From Oscillospiraceae bacterium (lineage in GTDB: Bacteria; Bacillota; Clostridia; Oscillospirales; Ruminococcaceae): a stretch of DNA of 38,497 bases. The stretch's first letter is position 1; each line of letters starts with the position of its first letter. The stretch lies in NCBI GenBank assembly GCA_020024215.1, contig JAHHUC010000013.1:1-38497 (forward strand), read 5' to 3'. The notes beneath the pieces are model-generated. The model saw only the letters and a list, made by a program, of their open reading frames with translations, did not search any database and was not told the DNA's origin. A program made the position numbers and the translations under genes. Below are positions 7,411 to 15,432 of the stretch, piece after piece.

Positions 7411-8817
7411 ATGGCAAGCTTATGGGGTGGAAGATTTGAAAAGGAAATGGATGATATTGTAAAGAATTTCAACGCATCTATCTTCTTTGATCAAAGAATG
7501 TACAATGAAGATATTATGGGCAGCATCGCCCATGTTACAATGTTAGCAGAACAGGGCATTGTTACACATGAAGAAAAAAACAAGATCATTGAAGGTTTAA
7601 AGGATATCAGAAATAAAATTGCTGACGGAGAAATTGTTTTTAATGTAAATGATGAAGATATCCATATGGGTGTTGAATCCAGACTTATTGCTGATATTGG
7701 GGATGCAGGCAAAAAGCTTCACACAGCAAGAAGCAGAAATGACCAGTGCCAGGTAGATGTAAGAATGTACTTAAGAAAAGAAGAAATTGAAATTTTAAAT
7801 AGACTTGTTTACCTAGAGTCTGTTATTTTAAGAAAAGCTGAAAAATATTCCGAGTCCCTCACAATTGGCTTTACACACATTCAACACGCACAGCCTATTA
7901 CAATCGGCTTTATCTTTATGGCATACTTTCAGATGTTCAAACGTGATATTCAAAGACTTATGGATGCTTATGAAAGACTTAATCTCTGCCCTTTAGGCTC
8001 CTGTGCTTTAGCAGGAACAACACTACCCACAAACAGACATAGAACTTCTGAGCTTTTGGGATTTACTTCCCCGACAGAAAATGCAATGGACTCTGTCAGT
8101 GATAGAGATTATTCTCTCGAATTTTTAAGTGCAGCCTCCATCTCTATGATGCACCTTTCCAGATGGGCAGAAGAATTTGTGTGGTGGAACTCTCAGGAGT
8201 TCTCATACATTTCTATTGATGACTCCTACTGCACGGGTTCTTCCATTATGCCTCAAAAGAAGAACCCTGACATGGCTGAGCTTTTAAGAGGAAAAACCGG
8301 CAGGGTTTATGGAGATCTTATGCAGCTTCTAACAGTTATGAAGGGAACACCATTAGCTTATAACAAGGATTTTCAGGAGGACAAGGAATCCTTGTTTGAT
8401 GCTATTGATACATGGAAAGCAAGCCTTCAGATCTTTGCTAATATGATTGACAAAACAGAATTCAGACTTGATCAAATCCAAAAGCATTTTTCACAGGGCT
8501 TCTTAAATGCAACAGATATTGCTGAGCACTTTGTTACACAGAATATTCCCTTCAGAGAGGCACATTCTATCGTTGGCAAAATGGTTAAAGTATGTGAGAA
8601 CAGAGGCTGTTGTTTTGATGATTTAACAGATGAAGAATTAAAGTCCATAGATTCCAGAATTTCCAAGGATTCTCTGGGCGATATTTCCATTAAAGCATGC
8701 GTTGATGCAAGACTTTCTTTTGGGGGCACATCTCCAAAGGAAGTGATAAGACAAATCAAAGTTGGGCAGAAGTGGATAGAAGAGCTTCCTGCCTTTGAAT
8801 TAAATTGGGGTTTTTAA
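7411..8817 (+). CDS. argH: Argininosuccinate lyase family protein
   Basis: This 468-residue protein of the fumarase/aspartase superfamily is close to ArgH. It shows WGGRF at the N-terminus, HTARSRNDQ (104-112), the catalytic His region FTHIQHAQP (His156) and the mobile signature loop GSSIMPQKKNP from residue 276. Such enzymes remove an N-substituent from an aspartyl group by beta-elimination, releasing fumarate. The start at 7411 follows GGGAGGAAAT; an earlier in-frame ATG at 7357 lacks a comparable site. No argG or other arginine gene is nearby. The neighbours are a malic enzyme and a fumarase, which suggests fumarate release for catabolism. It could still be the cell's biosynthetic ArgH. 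The family is certain, the physiological substrate is not. Confidence 0.88.
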   Translation: MASLWGGRFEKEMDDIVKNFNASIFFDQRMYNEDIMGSIAHVTMLAEQGIVTHEEKNKIIEGLKDIRNKIADGEIVFNVNDEDIHMGVESRLIADIGDAGKKLHTARSRNDQCQVDVRMYLRKEEIEILNRLVYLESVILRKAEKYSESLTIGFTHIQHAQPITIGFIFMAYFQMFKRDIQRLMDAYERLNLCPLGSCALAGTTLPTNRHRTSELLGFTSPTENAMDSVSDRDYSLEFLSAASISMMHLSRWAEEFVWWNSQEFSYISIDDSYCTGSSIMPQKKNPDMAELLRGKTGRVYGDLMQLLTVMKGTPLAYNKDFQEDKESLFDAIDTWKASLQIFANMIDKTEFRLDQIQKHFSQGFLNATDIAEHFVTQNIPFREAHSIVGKMVKVCENRGCCFDDLTDEELKSIDSRISKDSLGDISIKACVDARLSFGGTSPKEVIRQIKVGQKWIEELPAFELNWGF

Positions 8818-8832
8818 AGAAAGGATATTACT

Positions 8833-9999
8833 ATGAATAAAAAAGAATATGCTCTTTTAAAGCACAGGGAGTGGAAAGGCAAGCTTGAGATTATATGTAA
8901 GGCCCCTATCACAACAAAGGAAGAGCTTGCCGTAGCTTATACCCCCGGTGTTGCAGAACCCTGTTTAGAAATTGAAAAGGACGAAAGCCTAGCTTATGAG
9001 TACACCGGCAAAGGCAATACTGTTGCAGTTATCACAGATGGTACTGCAGTTTTGGGCCTAGGTGATATTGGTCCCTCCGCCGGTATGCCGGTCATGGAAG
9101 GAAAGTGTGCTTTATTTAAGAGATTTGCCAATATTGATGCAGTTCCTATATGTATCAATACCAAAGATCCTGATGAAATCATCAGAACAATCTGCAATAT
9201 TTCCAAGAGCTTTGGCGGAATCAATCTGGAGGATATTTCTGCTCCCAGATGCTTTCAAATAGAAAGAGAACTTATTGAAAAGTGCGATATTCCCGTATTC
9301 CACGATGACCAGCATGGAACAGCCATTATTACCTGTGCAGGTCTTATCAATGCCTGCAAAGTAACAGGCAGAAAGATGGGAAAATTAAAAATTGCCATAA
9401 GTGGTGCAGGCTCTGCCGGAATATCCATTGCCAGGATGATTTTAAAATTCGGATTTGGTGATGTTATCCTTTGCAAAAGCAATGGAACAATTTATGAAGG
9501 AGCTCCCTATAACAATCCTGAACAGGAAAAGATAGCTAAAATCACCAACAAGGAACACCTTGCAGGAACTTTAGCTGATGCTATGAATGGTGCAGACATT
9601 TTGATAGGCGTATCCAAACCCGGTGTAGTCACTGAGGAAATGATAGCTTCCATGGCCAAAGACCCCATTGTATTTGTAATGAGCAACCCCATCCCTGAAA
9701 TTATGCCCAACCTAGCTAAAAAGGCAGGAGCTGCAATTGTAGGAACAGGCAGATCTGACTTTCCCAACCAGGTAAACAATGTTTTAGCTTTTCCCGGAAT
9801 CTTCAGAGGTGTATTAGATGCAAGAGCTTCCAAGATTACAGAAGAGATGAAAGAAGCTGCTGCAAGAGCTATTGCTGATGTTATTCCAATGGAAGAATTG
9901 ACCCCTGATTATGTACTTCCGGACCCATTCAATCCTCAGGTTGTTGAAAGTGTAAGAGCAGCTGTTATGGCAGTTGCTGAAAAGGAGAAGAGCAACTGA
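8833..9999 (+). CDS. NAD(P)-dependent malic enzyme (short bacterial type)
   Basis: This 388-residue enzyme oxidatively decarboxylates malate to pyruvate, CO2 and NAD(P)H. Visible motifs are VAYTPGVAEPC with the catalytic Tyr36, GLGDIGP and VMEGK with Lys91, the metal-binding FHDDQHGTA (Asp158, Asp159) and the dinucleotide fold ISGAGSAG at about 190-196. The length fits the roughly 390-410-residue bacterial class without a C-terminal phosphotransacetylase domain. The ribosome binding site is AAAGGA. It lies 15 bases after the lyase gene, and its stop overlaps the fumarase start by one base. In this unit it would turn the malate made by the fumarase into pyruvate and reducing power. Cofactor preference cannot be read reliably. 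Confidence 0.93.
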   Translation: MNKKEYALLKHREWKGKLEIICKAPITTKEELAVAYTPGVAEPCLEIEKDESLAYEYTGKGNTVAVITDGTAVLGLGDIGPSAGMPVMEGKCALFKRFANIDAVPICINTKDPDEIIRTICNISKSFGGINLEDISAPRCFQIERELIEKCDIPVFHDDQHGTAIITCAGLINACKVTGRKMGKLKIAISGAGSAGISIARMILKFGFGDVILCKSNGTIYEGAPYNNPEQEKIAKITNKEHLAGTLADAMNGADILIGVSKPGVVTEEMIASMAKDPIVFVMSNPIPEIMPNLAKKAGAAIVGTGRSDFPNQVNNVLAFPGIFRGVLDARASKITEEMKEAAARAIADVIPMEELTPDYVLPDPFNPQVVESVRAAVMAVAEKEKSN

Positions 10000-11363
10000 T
10001 GGATTTTAGAATTGAAAGAGATACAATGGGTGAGGTTAAGGTTCCTGCAAATAAATATTGGGGAGCCCAAACTGAAAGAAGCTTTGAAAACTTCAAAATC
10101 GGGCATAAGGCAATGCCCAATGAAATTATTTCTGCATTTTCTGTTTTAAAGGAAGCTGCCGCAAAGGCAAACAGAGAGCTTGGCATTTTAGATGATAAGA
10201 GAGCTGATATTATAATCAAAGTCTGCAAAGAGATAAGAGAGGGAAAGTTAGATGGTAATTTTCCCCTTGTTATCTATCAGACAGGAAGCGGCACACAATC
10301 CAATATGAATGTGAACGAAGTTATTTCAAATAGAGGAAATGATATCTGCAAAGAAAAACTTCTTCATCCCAATGATCATGTAAATAGGTCACAATCTTCT
10401 AATGATACTTTTCCTACGGCTATGCATATTGCAGCTGCTACAATAATTGAGGACAGGCTTCTGCCTTCCTTGAGGAATTTAAGAGATTCCTTAAAGGATT
10501 TAGAAGTAAGATATATGAACATTGTAAAGATAGGCAGAACCCATCTTCAAGATGCCACTCCGCTCACATTAGGTCAGGAGATAAGCGGTTGGAGATCTAT
10601 GCTTGATCACACCGAAGAGATGATAGTCTTTTCTCTAAAGCCTTTACGAGAAATTGCATTAGGTGGTACAGCTGTTGGAACAGGCCTTAATGCACATAAA
10701 GACTTTGGCTCTGTTTCGGCAAAATATATAAGCCAAATAACAGGTAAGAAATTTATCACAGCACCCAACAAGTTCCATTCACTCACATCAAAGGATGCCA
10801 TCGTTTATGCTCATGGTGCTATAAAGGCTCTTGCCTGTGACCTTATGAAGATAGCCAATGATGTAAGATGGCTTTCTTCTGGACCAAGATGTGGTATAGG
10901 AGAGATCAACATTCCCGAAAATGAACCCGGCTCCTCCATTATGCCAGGAAAGGTTAATCCAACACAGTGTGAAGCACTTACTATGGTCTGTGTTGAAGTT
11001 ATGGGGAATGATGCAGCCATAGGCATTGCAGCTTCCCAGGGCAATTTTCAGCTAAATGTATTTATGCCTGTTATTATATGCAACTTTCTTGAATCTTCAG
11101 AGCTTTTAGCTGATGCAATGACCTCTTTCAGAAAAAAATGTGTTGTGGGAATAACTCCAAACAATGAAAAAATAAAGGAAAACTTAAATAAATCCCTTAT
11201 GCTGATAACAGCTCTCACACCTCATATAGGTTATGAGAATGCCGCAGAAATAGCAAAGCTTGCGCACAAAGAAAGGCTCACATTAAAAGAGGCTTCCTTA
11301 AAGCTTGGATTAGTATCAAATGAAGACTTTGATAAGTTTGTTTCTCCTTCCAAAATGGTATAA
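9999..11363 (+). CDS. fumC: Class II fumarate hydratase
   Basis: This 454-residue, oxygen-stable homotetrameric fumarase interconverts fumarate and malate. Motifs are GSGTQSNMN near residue 96, VGRTHLQD-like KIGRTHLQDATP, and the superfamily loop GSSIMPGKVNP from residue 311; the proline-glycine form with VNPTQ distinguishes fumarase and aspartase from ArgH. The ATG overlaps the malic enzyme stop (TGATG at 9997-10001), and AAAAGGAG lies upstream inside the malic enzyme gene. It is the last gene of unit B and supplies malate to the malic enzyme. Aspartase is the main alternative, but the sequence reads as FumC. Confidence 0.92.
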   Translation: MDFRIERDTMGEVKVPANKYWGAQTERSFENFKIGHKAMPNEIISAFSVLKEAAAKANRELGILDDKRADIIIKVCKEIREGKLDGNFPLVIYQTGSGTQSNMNVNEVISNRGNDICKEKLLHPNDHVNRSQSSNDTFPTAMHIAAATIIEDRLLPSLRNLRDSLKDLEVRYMNIVKIGRTHLQDATPLTLGQEISGWRSMLDHTEEMIVFSLKPLREIALGGTAVGTGLNAHKDFGSVSAKYISQITGKKFITAPNKFHSLTSKDAIVYAHGAIKALACDLMKIANDVRWLSSGPRCGIGEINIPENEPGSSIMPGKVNPTQCEALTMVCVEVMGNDAAIGIAASQGNFQLNVFMPVIICNFLESSELLADAMTSFRKKCVVGITPNNEKIKENLNKSLMLITALTPHIGYENAAEIAKLAHKERLTLKEASLKLGLVSNEDFDKFVSPSKMV

Positions 11364-11482
11364 GTTACGGATGATATGGATCTTAAAGAATTAGTATAAA
11401 TCCATATAAGCATCTGCCCTGCCCTTTTATACTTAAAAGAGTTAGACCAAAGATAAAAATGATAGATAAGTATAGCATTACC

Positions 11483-11510
11483 AAATAAAAAATCAAATTG
11501 TTTTTTATTT
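11483..11510 (+). terminator. AT-only hairpin downstream of the fumarase
   Basis: AAATAAAAAA (11483-11492) and TTTTTTATTT (11501-11510) form a perfect 10-base A/T stem around an 8-base loop, followed by ATCATTTTTTA. It may end unit B, although the stem has no G-C pair and would be weak. Confidence 0.4.
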
Positions 11511-11525
11511 ATCATTTTTTATTTT

Positions 11526-11555
11526 AAATATGCTGAATGAGGCAGCATAGCGGCA
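11526..11555. repeat. 30-base intergenic repeat, copy 2
   Basis: This segment matches 365-394 at 29 of 30 positions and has the same perfect hairpin (11530-11535 with 11543-11548). Here it is followed at once by a separate inverted repeat and a promoter, so it marks the boundary between the catabolic locus and the next genes. The two copies bracket the sigma-54 locus in the same orientation. Confidence 0.65.
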
Positions 11556-11563
11556 AAAATTTG

Positions 11564-11588
11564 CGGCAGAGAAAATTTTTCTTTGCCG
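11564..11588 (+). terminator. Imperfect hairpin with T-rich tail
   Basis: CGGCA-G-AGAAAA pairs with TTTTCT-T-TGCCG around almost no loop and is followed by TTTTGCTTTT. It is a plausible rho-independent terminator for upstream transcription. Its right arm overlaps the proposed -35 box of the acetyltransferase gene. Confidence 0.5.
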
Positions 11589-11610
11589 TTTTGCTTTTAT
11601 GTGATATAAT
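11583..11610 (+). promoter_or_regulatory. Promoter of the first GNAT gene
   Basis: TTGCCG (11583-11588), a 16-base spacer and TATAAT (11605-11610) preceded by an extended TGA. The inferred start lies about 50 bases before the ATG at 11670. Confidence 0.55.
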
Positions 11611-11669
11611 GGCAGACAGCCAAAAAGCCATTACAGCAGCTGCTGAATTTATATTCAAGGGGGATTTTT

Positions 11670-12167
11670 ATGGAATTTTTTACAACAGAACGATTGGTTA
11701 TTCGCAATGTATCTGAAAAGGATATACCCATTATCTACGATTACCGCAACAATGAAATCTGTGCCAGGTATCAGCGAGGACAGGTCAAAAGTCTTGAAGA
11801 AATATCCCTGCTTGTAAAAATGCAAAAAAATGATTCCATATCAGTCGTCTCAAACTATATGCTTGCAGCTGCTTTAAAAAGTTCCGATGAAATTGTGGGA
11901 GAAATTCTTGTGATGCCCAACGACGGCTGTATATCTATGGGCTATACATTTTCATATAAGCACCACAGGAAGGGCTATGCTTTTGAAGCACTATCTATGC
12001 TTATCCAAAAGCTTCATACAATTTATCCTGATTGGGAATTTATCTGCTTTACAGAACCTGAAAACAAAGCCAGCATTGCTCTGCTTGAAAAATTGGGCTA
12101 TGCACATCTGGGCTATTCAGAAAAGGTTGCTTCGGAAGTTTATGGAAAGTGGATAAAAGAGGATTAA
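11670..12167 (+). CDS. GNAT-family N-acetyltransferase (RimJ/RimL-like)
   Basis: This 165-residue protein begins FFTTERLVIRNVSEKD, typical of RimJ/RimL-type acetyltransferases that use acetyl-CoA to modify protein N-termini or small amines. The acetyl-CoA binding region is the segment YTFSYKHHRKGYAFEAL (about 91-107), where the usual R/Q-x-x-G-x-G/A pattern appears as HRKGYAFEA. It ends with the family's NKASIALLEKLGY. A GGGGGA ribosome binding site lies upstream. It has its own promoter. The acceptor substrate cannot be predicted. Confidence 0.87.
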   Translation: MEFFTTERLVIRNVSEKDIPIIYDYRNNEICARYQRGQVKSLEEISLLVKMQKNDSISVVSNYMLAAALKSSDEIVGEILVMPNDGCISMGYTFSYKHHRKGYAFEALSMLIQKLHTIYPDWEFICFTEPENKASIALLEKLGYAHLGYSEKVASEVYGKWIKED

Positions 12168-12310
12168 AAACCGGCCCTTTGCATCATACATCTTATAAGC
12201 TTCAAAAATGAAGGCGATGGAATTTTTATAGTAAATATTCCGGATTTGTCATATCCCATATCAAATGGAATATCAGAACAATTTTATCTGTGTAATTTTG
12301 GAAATTTCTA

Positions 12311-12319
12311 TGTTATAAT
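12311..12319 (+). promoter_or_regulatory. Extended -10 promoter for the phosphorylase-family gene
   Basis: TGTTATAAT is an extended -10 element (TATAAT at 12314-12319). No good -35 box is seen at the right distance. Its position 29 bases before ATG 12348 supports that start over the upstream in-frame ATG at 12246, which would lie upstream of the promoter. Confidence 0.45.
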
Positions 12320-12347
12320 GTATAAAATTATTAAGGGAGCGGATATC

Positions 12348-13106
12348 ATGCAATGGAAATATGGACAGGATACAACAAAACCTGTATTGACAGCAATCGA
12401 GCATATAAACAGCATGCATCACTGTGCTGATATTCCAAAATTTCCCGATACGGCAATTTTATTTTTTATGCACAGCGGAGTTGACTATCTCGCACAAAAA
12501 AATCACTGTCCTTTGCTTATGGAAAAGCTTCCCCGCTTTTTGCAGGGCTGCCCTGTTTACAGCCTCAGTGAGAGAATATGCTTTTTAGACGGCGGACGAG
12601 GTGCGCCGCAGGCTGCTGACACCATAGAAACACTTTCTGCGCTGGGGGTTAAAAAAATACTTTCAGTGGGTATGTTTGGAGCATTTGACACAAGATTTGA
12701 TGTGGGAGATATTATTGTACCCCCAAAAGCCTTTTCAGAGGAGGGAACCTCGCTTCACTACTATGAATCCATTGAGTACATAAAGCCGGATGAGAATATC
12801 AGGGACATTGCCCTTTCTCTTTCAAAGGGAAGCTCATATCCCATTGTTTCAACAGATGCCGTATATCGTCAGACCTTTTATAAAGAGCAGCTTTGGAGGG
12901 AAAAAGGAGCTGTGGGTGTTGATATGGAAACTTCTGCCATATTCAGTGTAAGCAGATTTTTAAAGCTAAAGGCGGCAGCTATGCTGATTTCCTCGGATAT
13001 CCACCCTGAAAATGAACATTCACCCAAGTGGGAATGGAGGATAACAAAGGAGATGCGCTGCAATTTATTTGAGAAGGCGCAGCTTATAGCAGAGGCTATG
13101 CAATAA
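12348..13106 (+). CDS. Nucleoside phosphorylase (PNP/UDP) family protein
   Basis: This 252-residue protein has the purine/uridine phosphorylase fold. Members split nucleosides with phosphate to a base and ribose-1-phosphate, or hydrolyse related nucleosides. The recognisable motif is VGVDMETSAIF (residues about 189-199), whose Glu contacts the ribose hydroxyls. A glycine-rich LSVGMFGAFD segment (about 105-114) and VSTDAVYR also fit. The start at 12348 follows TAAGGGAGCGG and the -10 element; a longer frame from 12246 lacks these signals. The sequence is divergent, so base specificity is not assigned. It stands alone between two acetyltransferase genes. Confidence 0.8.
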   Translation: MQWKYGQDTTKPVLTAIEHINSMHHCADIPKFPDTAILFFMHSGVDYLAQKNHCPLLMEKLPRFLQGCPVYSLSERICFLDGGRGAPQAADTIETLSALGVKKILSVGMFGAFDTRFDVGDIIVPPKAFSEEGTSLHYYESIEYIKPDENIRDIALSLSKGSSYPIVSTDAVYRQTFYKEQLWREKGAVGVDMETSAIFSVSRFLKLKAAAMLISSDIHPENEHSPKWEWRITKEMRCNLFEKAQLIAEAMQ

Positions 13107-13154
13107 ATTTTCCGGGGGGCAAAAAACGATATATTTATTTTGAGGTGCTGTCAT

Positions 13155-13658
13155 ATGCTGGATTTTCAGAAATTTTCAAAGAAATACAATGTCAGAAGGC
13201 TTAAAGAAAGTGATATAGGGCTTATCTTAAAGCTTTGTGAGAAAAACACCCTGTTTTATGAATACTGTCCGCCCTTTGCAACAGAAAAAACCATACTTGA
13301 TGACATGAATGCCCTGCCTGACGGAAAAGGCAAGGCAGATAAATATTATATAGGATTTTTTAGCGGCAGCAGCCTGACAGCTGTTATGGATTTGATAGAT
13401 GCCTACCCCAATGAGCAGACAGCCTTTATCGGTTTTTTCATGACCGATAGGTCTGTTCAAAGAAAAGGTGTGGGCACAGAGATAATAAAAGAGCTGAGCG
13501 AATATCTGAAAGCCGATGGCTATAAGCATATAAGGCTGTGCTGGGTAAAGGGGAATTATCAGAGCGAAAGCTTTTGGCACAAAAATTTATTTTTTGAAAC
13601 AGGAATTTGCACTGCTACGGATGATTACACCATGATAGTTGCTCAAAGAGAGCTTTAA
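13155..13658 (+). CDS. GNAT-family N-acetyltransferase
   Basis: This protein of about 167 residues shows NVRRLKESDIGLILKLCEKN near the N-terminus and a clear acetyl-CoA binding motif, QRKGVGTEIIKEL, in the middle, followed by FWHKNLFFETG. These are diagnostic of GNAT acetyltransferases. The start at ATG 13155 is preferred because GAGGTG lies 7 bases upstream; the open frame can extend to TTG 13140. It lies 48 bases after the phosphorylase-family gene and probably shares its transcript. The substrate is unknown. Confidence 0.85.
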   Translation: MLDFQKFSKKYNVRRLKESDIGLILKLCEKNTLFYEYCPPFATEKTILDDMNALPDGKGKADKYYIGFFSGSSLTAVMDLIDAYPNEQTAFIGFFMTDRSVQRKGVGTEIIKELSEYLKADGYKHIRLCWVKGNYQSESFWHKNLFFETGICTATDDYTMIVAQREL

Positions 13659-13688
13659 AGCCCTTATTATATAAGTAAAAACAAAAAG

Positions 13689-13723
13689 AAGATGGCTGTC
13701 ACGCTTAAAGCGGCAGCCATCTT
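13689..13723. terminator. Bidirectional terminator between convergent genes
   Basis: AAGATGGCTG (13689-13698) pairs perfectly with CAGCCATCTT (13714-13723), with a T-rich stretch after it and A-rich sequence before it. It serves the acetyltransferase from the left and the minus-strand gene from the right. Confidence 0.85.
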
Positions 13724-13749
13724 TTATTTTGTGTAAAAGTTTATCAAAA

Positions 13750-14601
13750 TCAATTTTCATGCCCGGAATATGGCTTATGTTGATCTTTCTCTCTTGACAG
13801 AGCATATCTCTGATAGACCTTGCTGTCAAAAATTTTATGTTCTTCAATTTCTTTGTCATCATCTGAATTTGAAGAGCTGCTGTCTTTTTTATCTTCAGGC
13901 AGATCCGTCTTTGATAATTCTGCATTTTCTCTCAGAATCTCCCCTGTTTGGGCAAGGCCCTCGCCAATATCCTCAAGAAGGCTGCTAAAACGGCTTTCCA
14001 GCTCTGACAAAAGGCTTTCCTTTTGGGAGATAAATTTTGCACCGGAGCCGGTTTTATCATATGCCTTATCCAGCTTTATCTCCGATTCCAAAATATTTGC
14101 AGAGTTATTTAGCTTGCTCCTTTGTACATCTATTGTTTCCGTTCTTTCCAAAGAAGAGGATGCCTCTGTGATATTGGCAAGTATTTTATTTTGTACATCC
14201 TGCTTTGTTTTTATCTTGCTGCTCTTGGCTTTTTCCTCGGATTTTTTGGGGGTATCTGCCATATTTTTGAGCATGGCCTCCTGAAGCTGCTTGTCAATAT
14301 CCTTTAGCTGCTGATTGAGCTGCTCAAGAGTGGACTTTATCACATCATCAGACATTCCCTTTTCGCCGGCTTCCTTTAAAAAGCGATTCTTTCGCTCAAT
14401 AATATCTGCTTTCTGCTTATTCAAAGTATCAATGAGATTGACTGCTTTTCCATATAAAGAAATTGCAACGCTGTCCTTTCTCATTGCTTTTGTATCAGAG
14501 CCTCTGCCATGAAAAGACGTTTTGGACACACTTCTATTTATGGATGCTGTGTTTATAAAATTATTTTTATTTCCTGATATATGGATAGCTGAAAAATGCA
14601 C
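13750..14601 (-). CDS. Hypothetical coiled-coil protein
   Basis: This 283-residue minus-strand protein of unknown function starts with GTG at 14601, preceded by a strong GGGAGGA site. The N-terminus (about 1-45) is polar and Ser/Asn-rich. The segment KDSVAISLYGKAVNLID (about 42-58) recalls the D-x-V-x-I-S-x-x-G-K pattern of FlgM-like proteins. Long charged helices rich in Lys, Glu and Gln follow (about 60-125 and 150-225), suggesting coiled coils. The tail is acidic and Ser/Asp-rich, with a run of Ser and Asp near 245-255. No signal peptide or membrane segment is visible. Its neighbours give no clue. I do not assign a function. Confidence 0.75.
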   Translation of the reverse strand: MHFSAIHISGNKNNFINTASINRSVSKTSFHGRGSDTKAMRKDSVAISLYGKAVNLIDTLNKQKADIIERKNRFLKEAGEKGMSDDVIKSTLEQLNQQLKDIDKQLQEAMLKNMADTPKKSEEKAKSSKIKTKQDVQNKILANITEASSSLERTETIDVQRSKLNNSANILESEIKLDKAYDKTGSGAKFISQKESLLSELESRFSSLLEDIGEGLAQTGEILRENAELSKTDLPEDKKDSSSSNSDDDKEIEEHKIFDSKVYQRYALSREKDQHKPYSGHEN

Positions 14602-14737
14602 AAAAAATCCTCCCTCAGAATATATTGAGCTTATTTGTTTTTAAATATCAAAACTTGCTTCTACATATATTATCGGCTGGTTATATTAAAAAGAAATATT
14701 TATTTTTCCCCTTTTTCAGCACATTTAAGACAAATTA

Positions 14738-14746
14738 TGCTATAAT
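14738..14746 (+). promoter_or_regulatory. Extended -10 promoter for the acidic unknown gene
   Basis: TGCTATAAT is an extended -10 element 25 bases before the ATG at 14772. The -35 region is poor, as is common with extended -10 promoters. AAAGGAGAGG follows as ribosome binding site. Confidence 0.5.
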
Positions 14747-14771
14747 AATAAAAAAATAAAGGAGAGGTTTT

Positions 14772-15395
14772 ATGAGCCGGGAATTGGAAAATCTTGAAGG
14801 TGTAAAGGAGCTTATAGATTCTATTGCTGACTGCTATGATCTTCCATCAGATGAAGAAACAGAAGAAATGAATTTCTTGACGGGAATCAACTGGTCCGCA
14901 GAGGATTTGCAGGAAGCCTGCTGTGAATATTGGAGCCATAATTCTTTGGAGGAGACCGCATACTTTATGTTTCACGAAAGCTATCCTCCAACCAATGAAG
15001 TAAAAATGGCATTTTGGAAATACAAGCCGAATGTTGTGTTAAATGACAAGGAAGTTTACGAAAAATATCGCTTTGGAAAAGGAACTGTAAAAGCTTTGGA
15101 GCCACTTCCTTTAGAAGAGATATTGGAAAAGCTGAGAGAGGAATTTCCCAACTGGGAGGATGAAGATGCAGAAGGCGAAAAAAGCTGGCTTTTTTGCAGC
15201 CCAAATCAGAAGGAATATTGGACTGATACCGGCTTTAATATTTTTGAATACGGCAGGGAGACAGCTATTCAAAGAGAGCATCAGATATTGGTTTTTGAAT
15301 GCCACAACATGAGCAAGGAGGAAATGAGCAAAATTTTCCAATGCATGGAAAGTTTTCAGTGCCCACTGCATATATGTGAAGAAAAAAACTTTTAG
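14772..15395 (+). CDS. Hypothetical acidic cytoplasmic protein
   Basis: This 207-residue protein resembles nothing I can name. It is strongly acidic, with clusters such as SDEETEEM (about 26-33) and WEDEDAEGEK (about 128-137), and contains many Trp, Tyr and Cys residues. There is no signal peptide, membrane segment or nucleotide-binding motif. It has its own extended -10 promoter, an AAAGGAGAGG site and a terminator, so it is a single-gene unit, convergent with nothing and divergent from the coiled-coil gene. Coding status is well supported by these signals and by the absence of a competing frame of similar quality. Confidence 0.75.
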   Translation: MSRELENLEGVKELIDSIADCYDLPSDEETEEMNFLTGINWSAEDLQEACCEYWSHNSLEETAYFMFHESYPPTNEVKMAFWKYKPNVVLNDKEVYEKYRFGKGTVKALEPLPLEEILEKLREEFPNWEDEDAEGEKSWLFCSPNQKEYWTDTGFNIFEYGRETAIQREHQILVFECHNMSKEEMSKIFQCMESFQCPLHICEEKNF

Positions 15396-15432
15396 CTGCT
15401 GAACACTGTTTTTTCTTTTTATTCTCTGTTTT

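Noticed and set aside
13820..14284. 154-residue + strand frame opposite the coiled-coil gene
   Set aside because: It is Ser/Leu/Phe-rich, as expected from the complement of a Lys/Glu-rich gene, and has no start signal.
14672..14710. Complete sigma-28 promoter for the coiled-coil gene
   Set aside because: GCCGATAA is present on the minus strand but TAAA is not found about 15 bases upstream; kept only as a weak hint.
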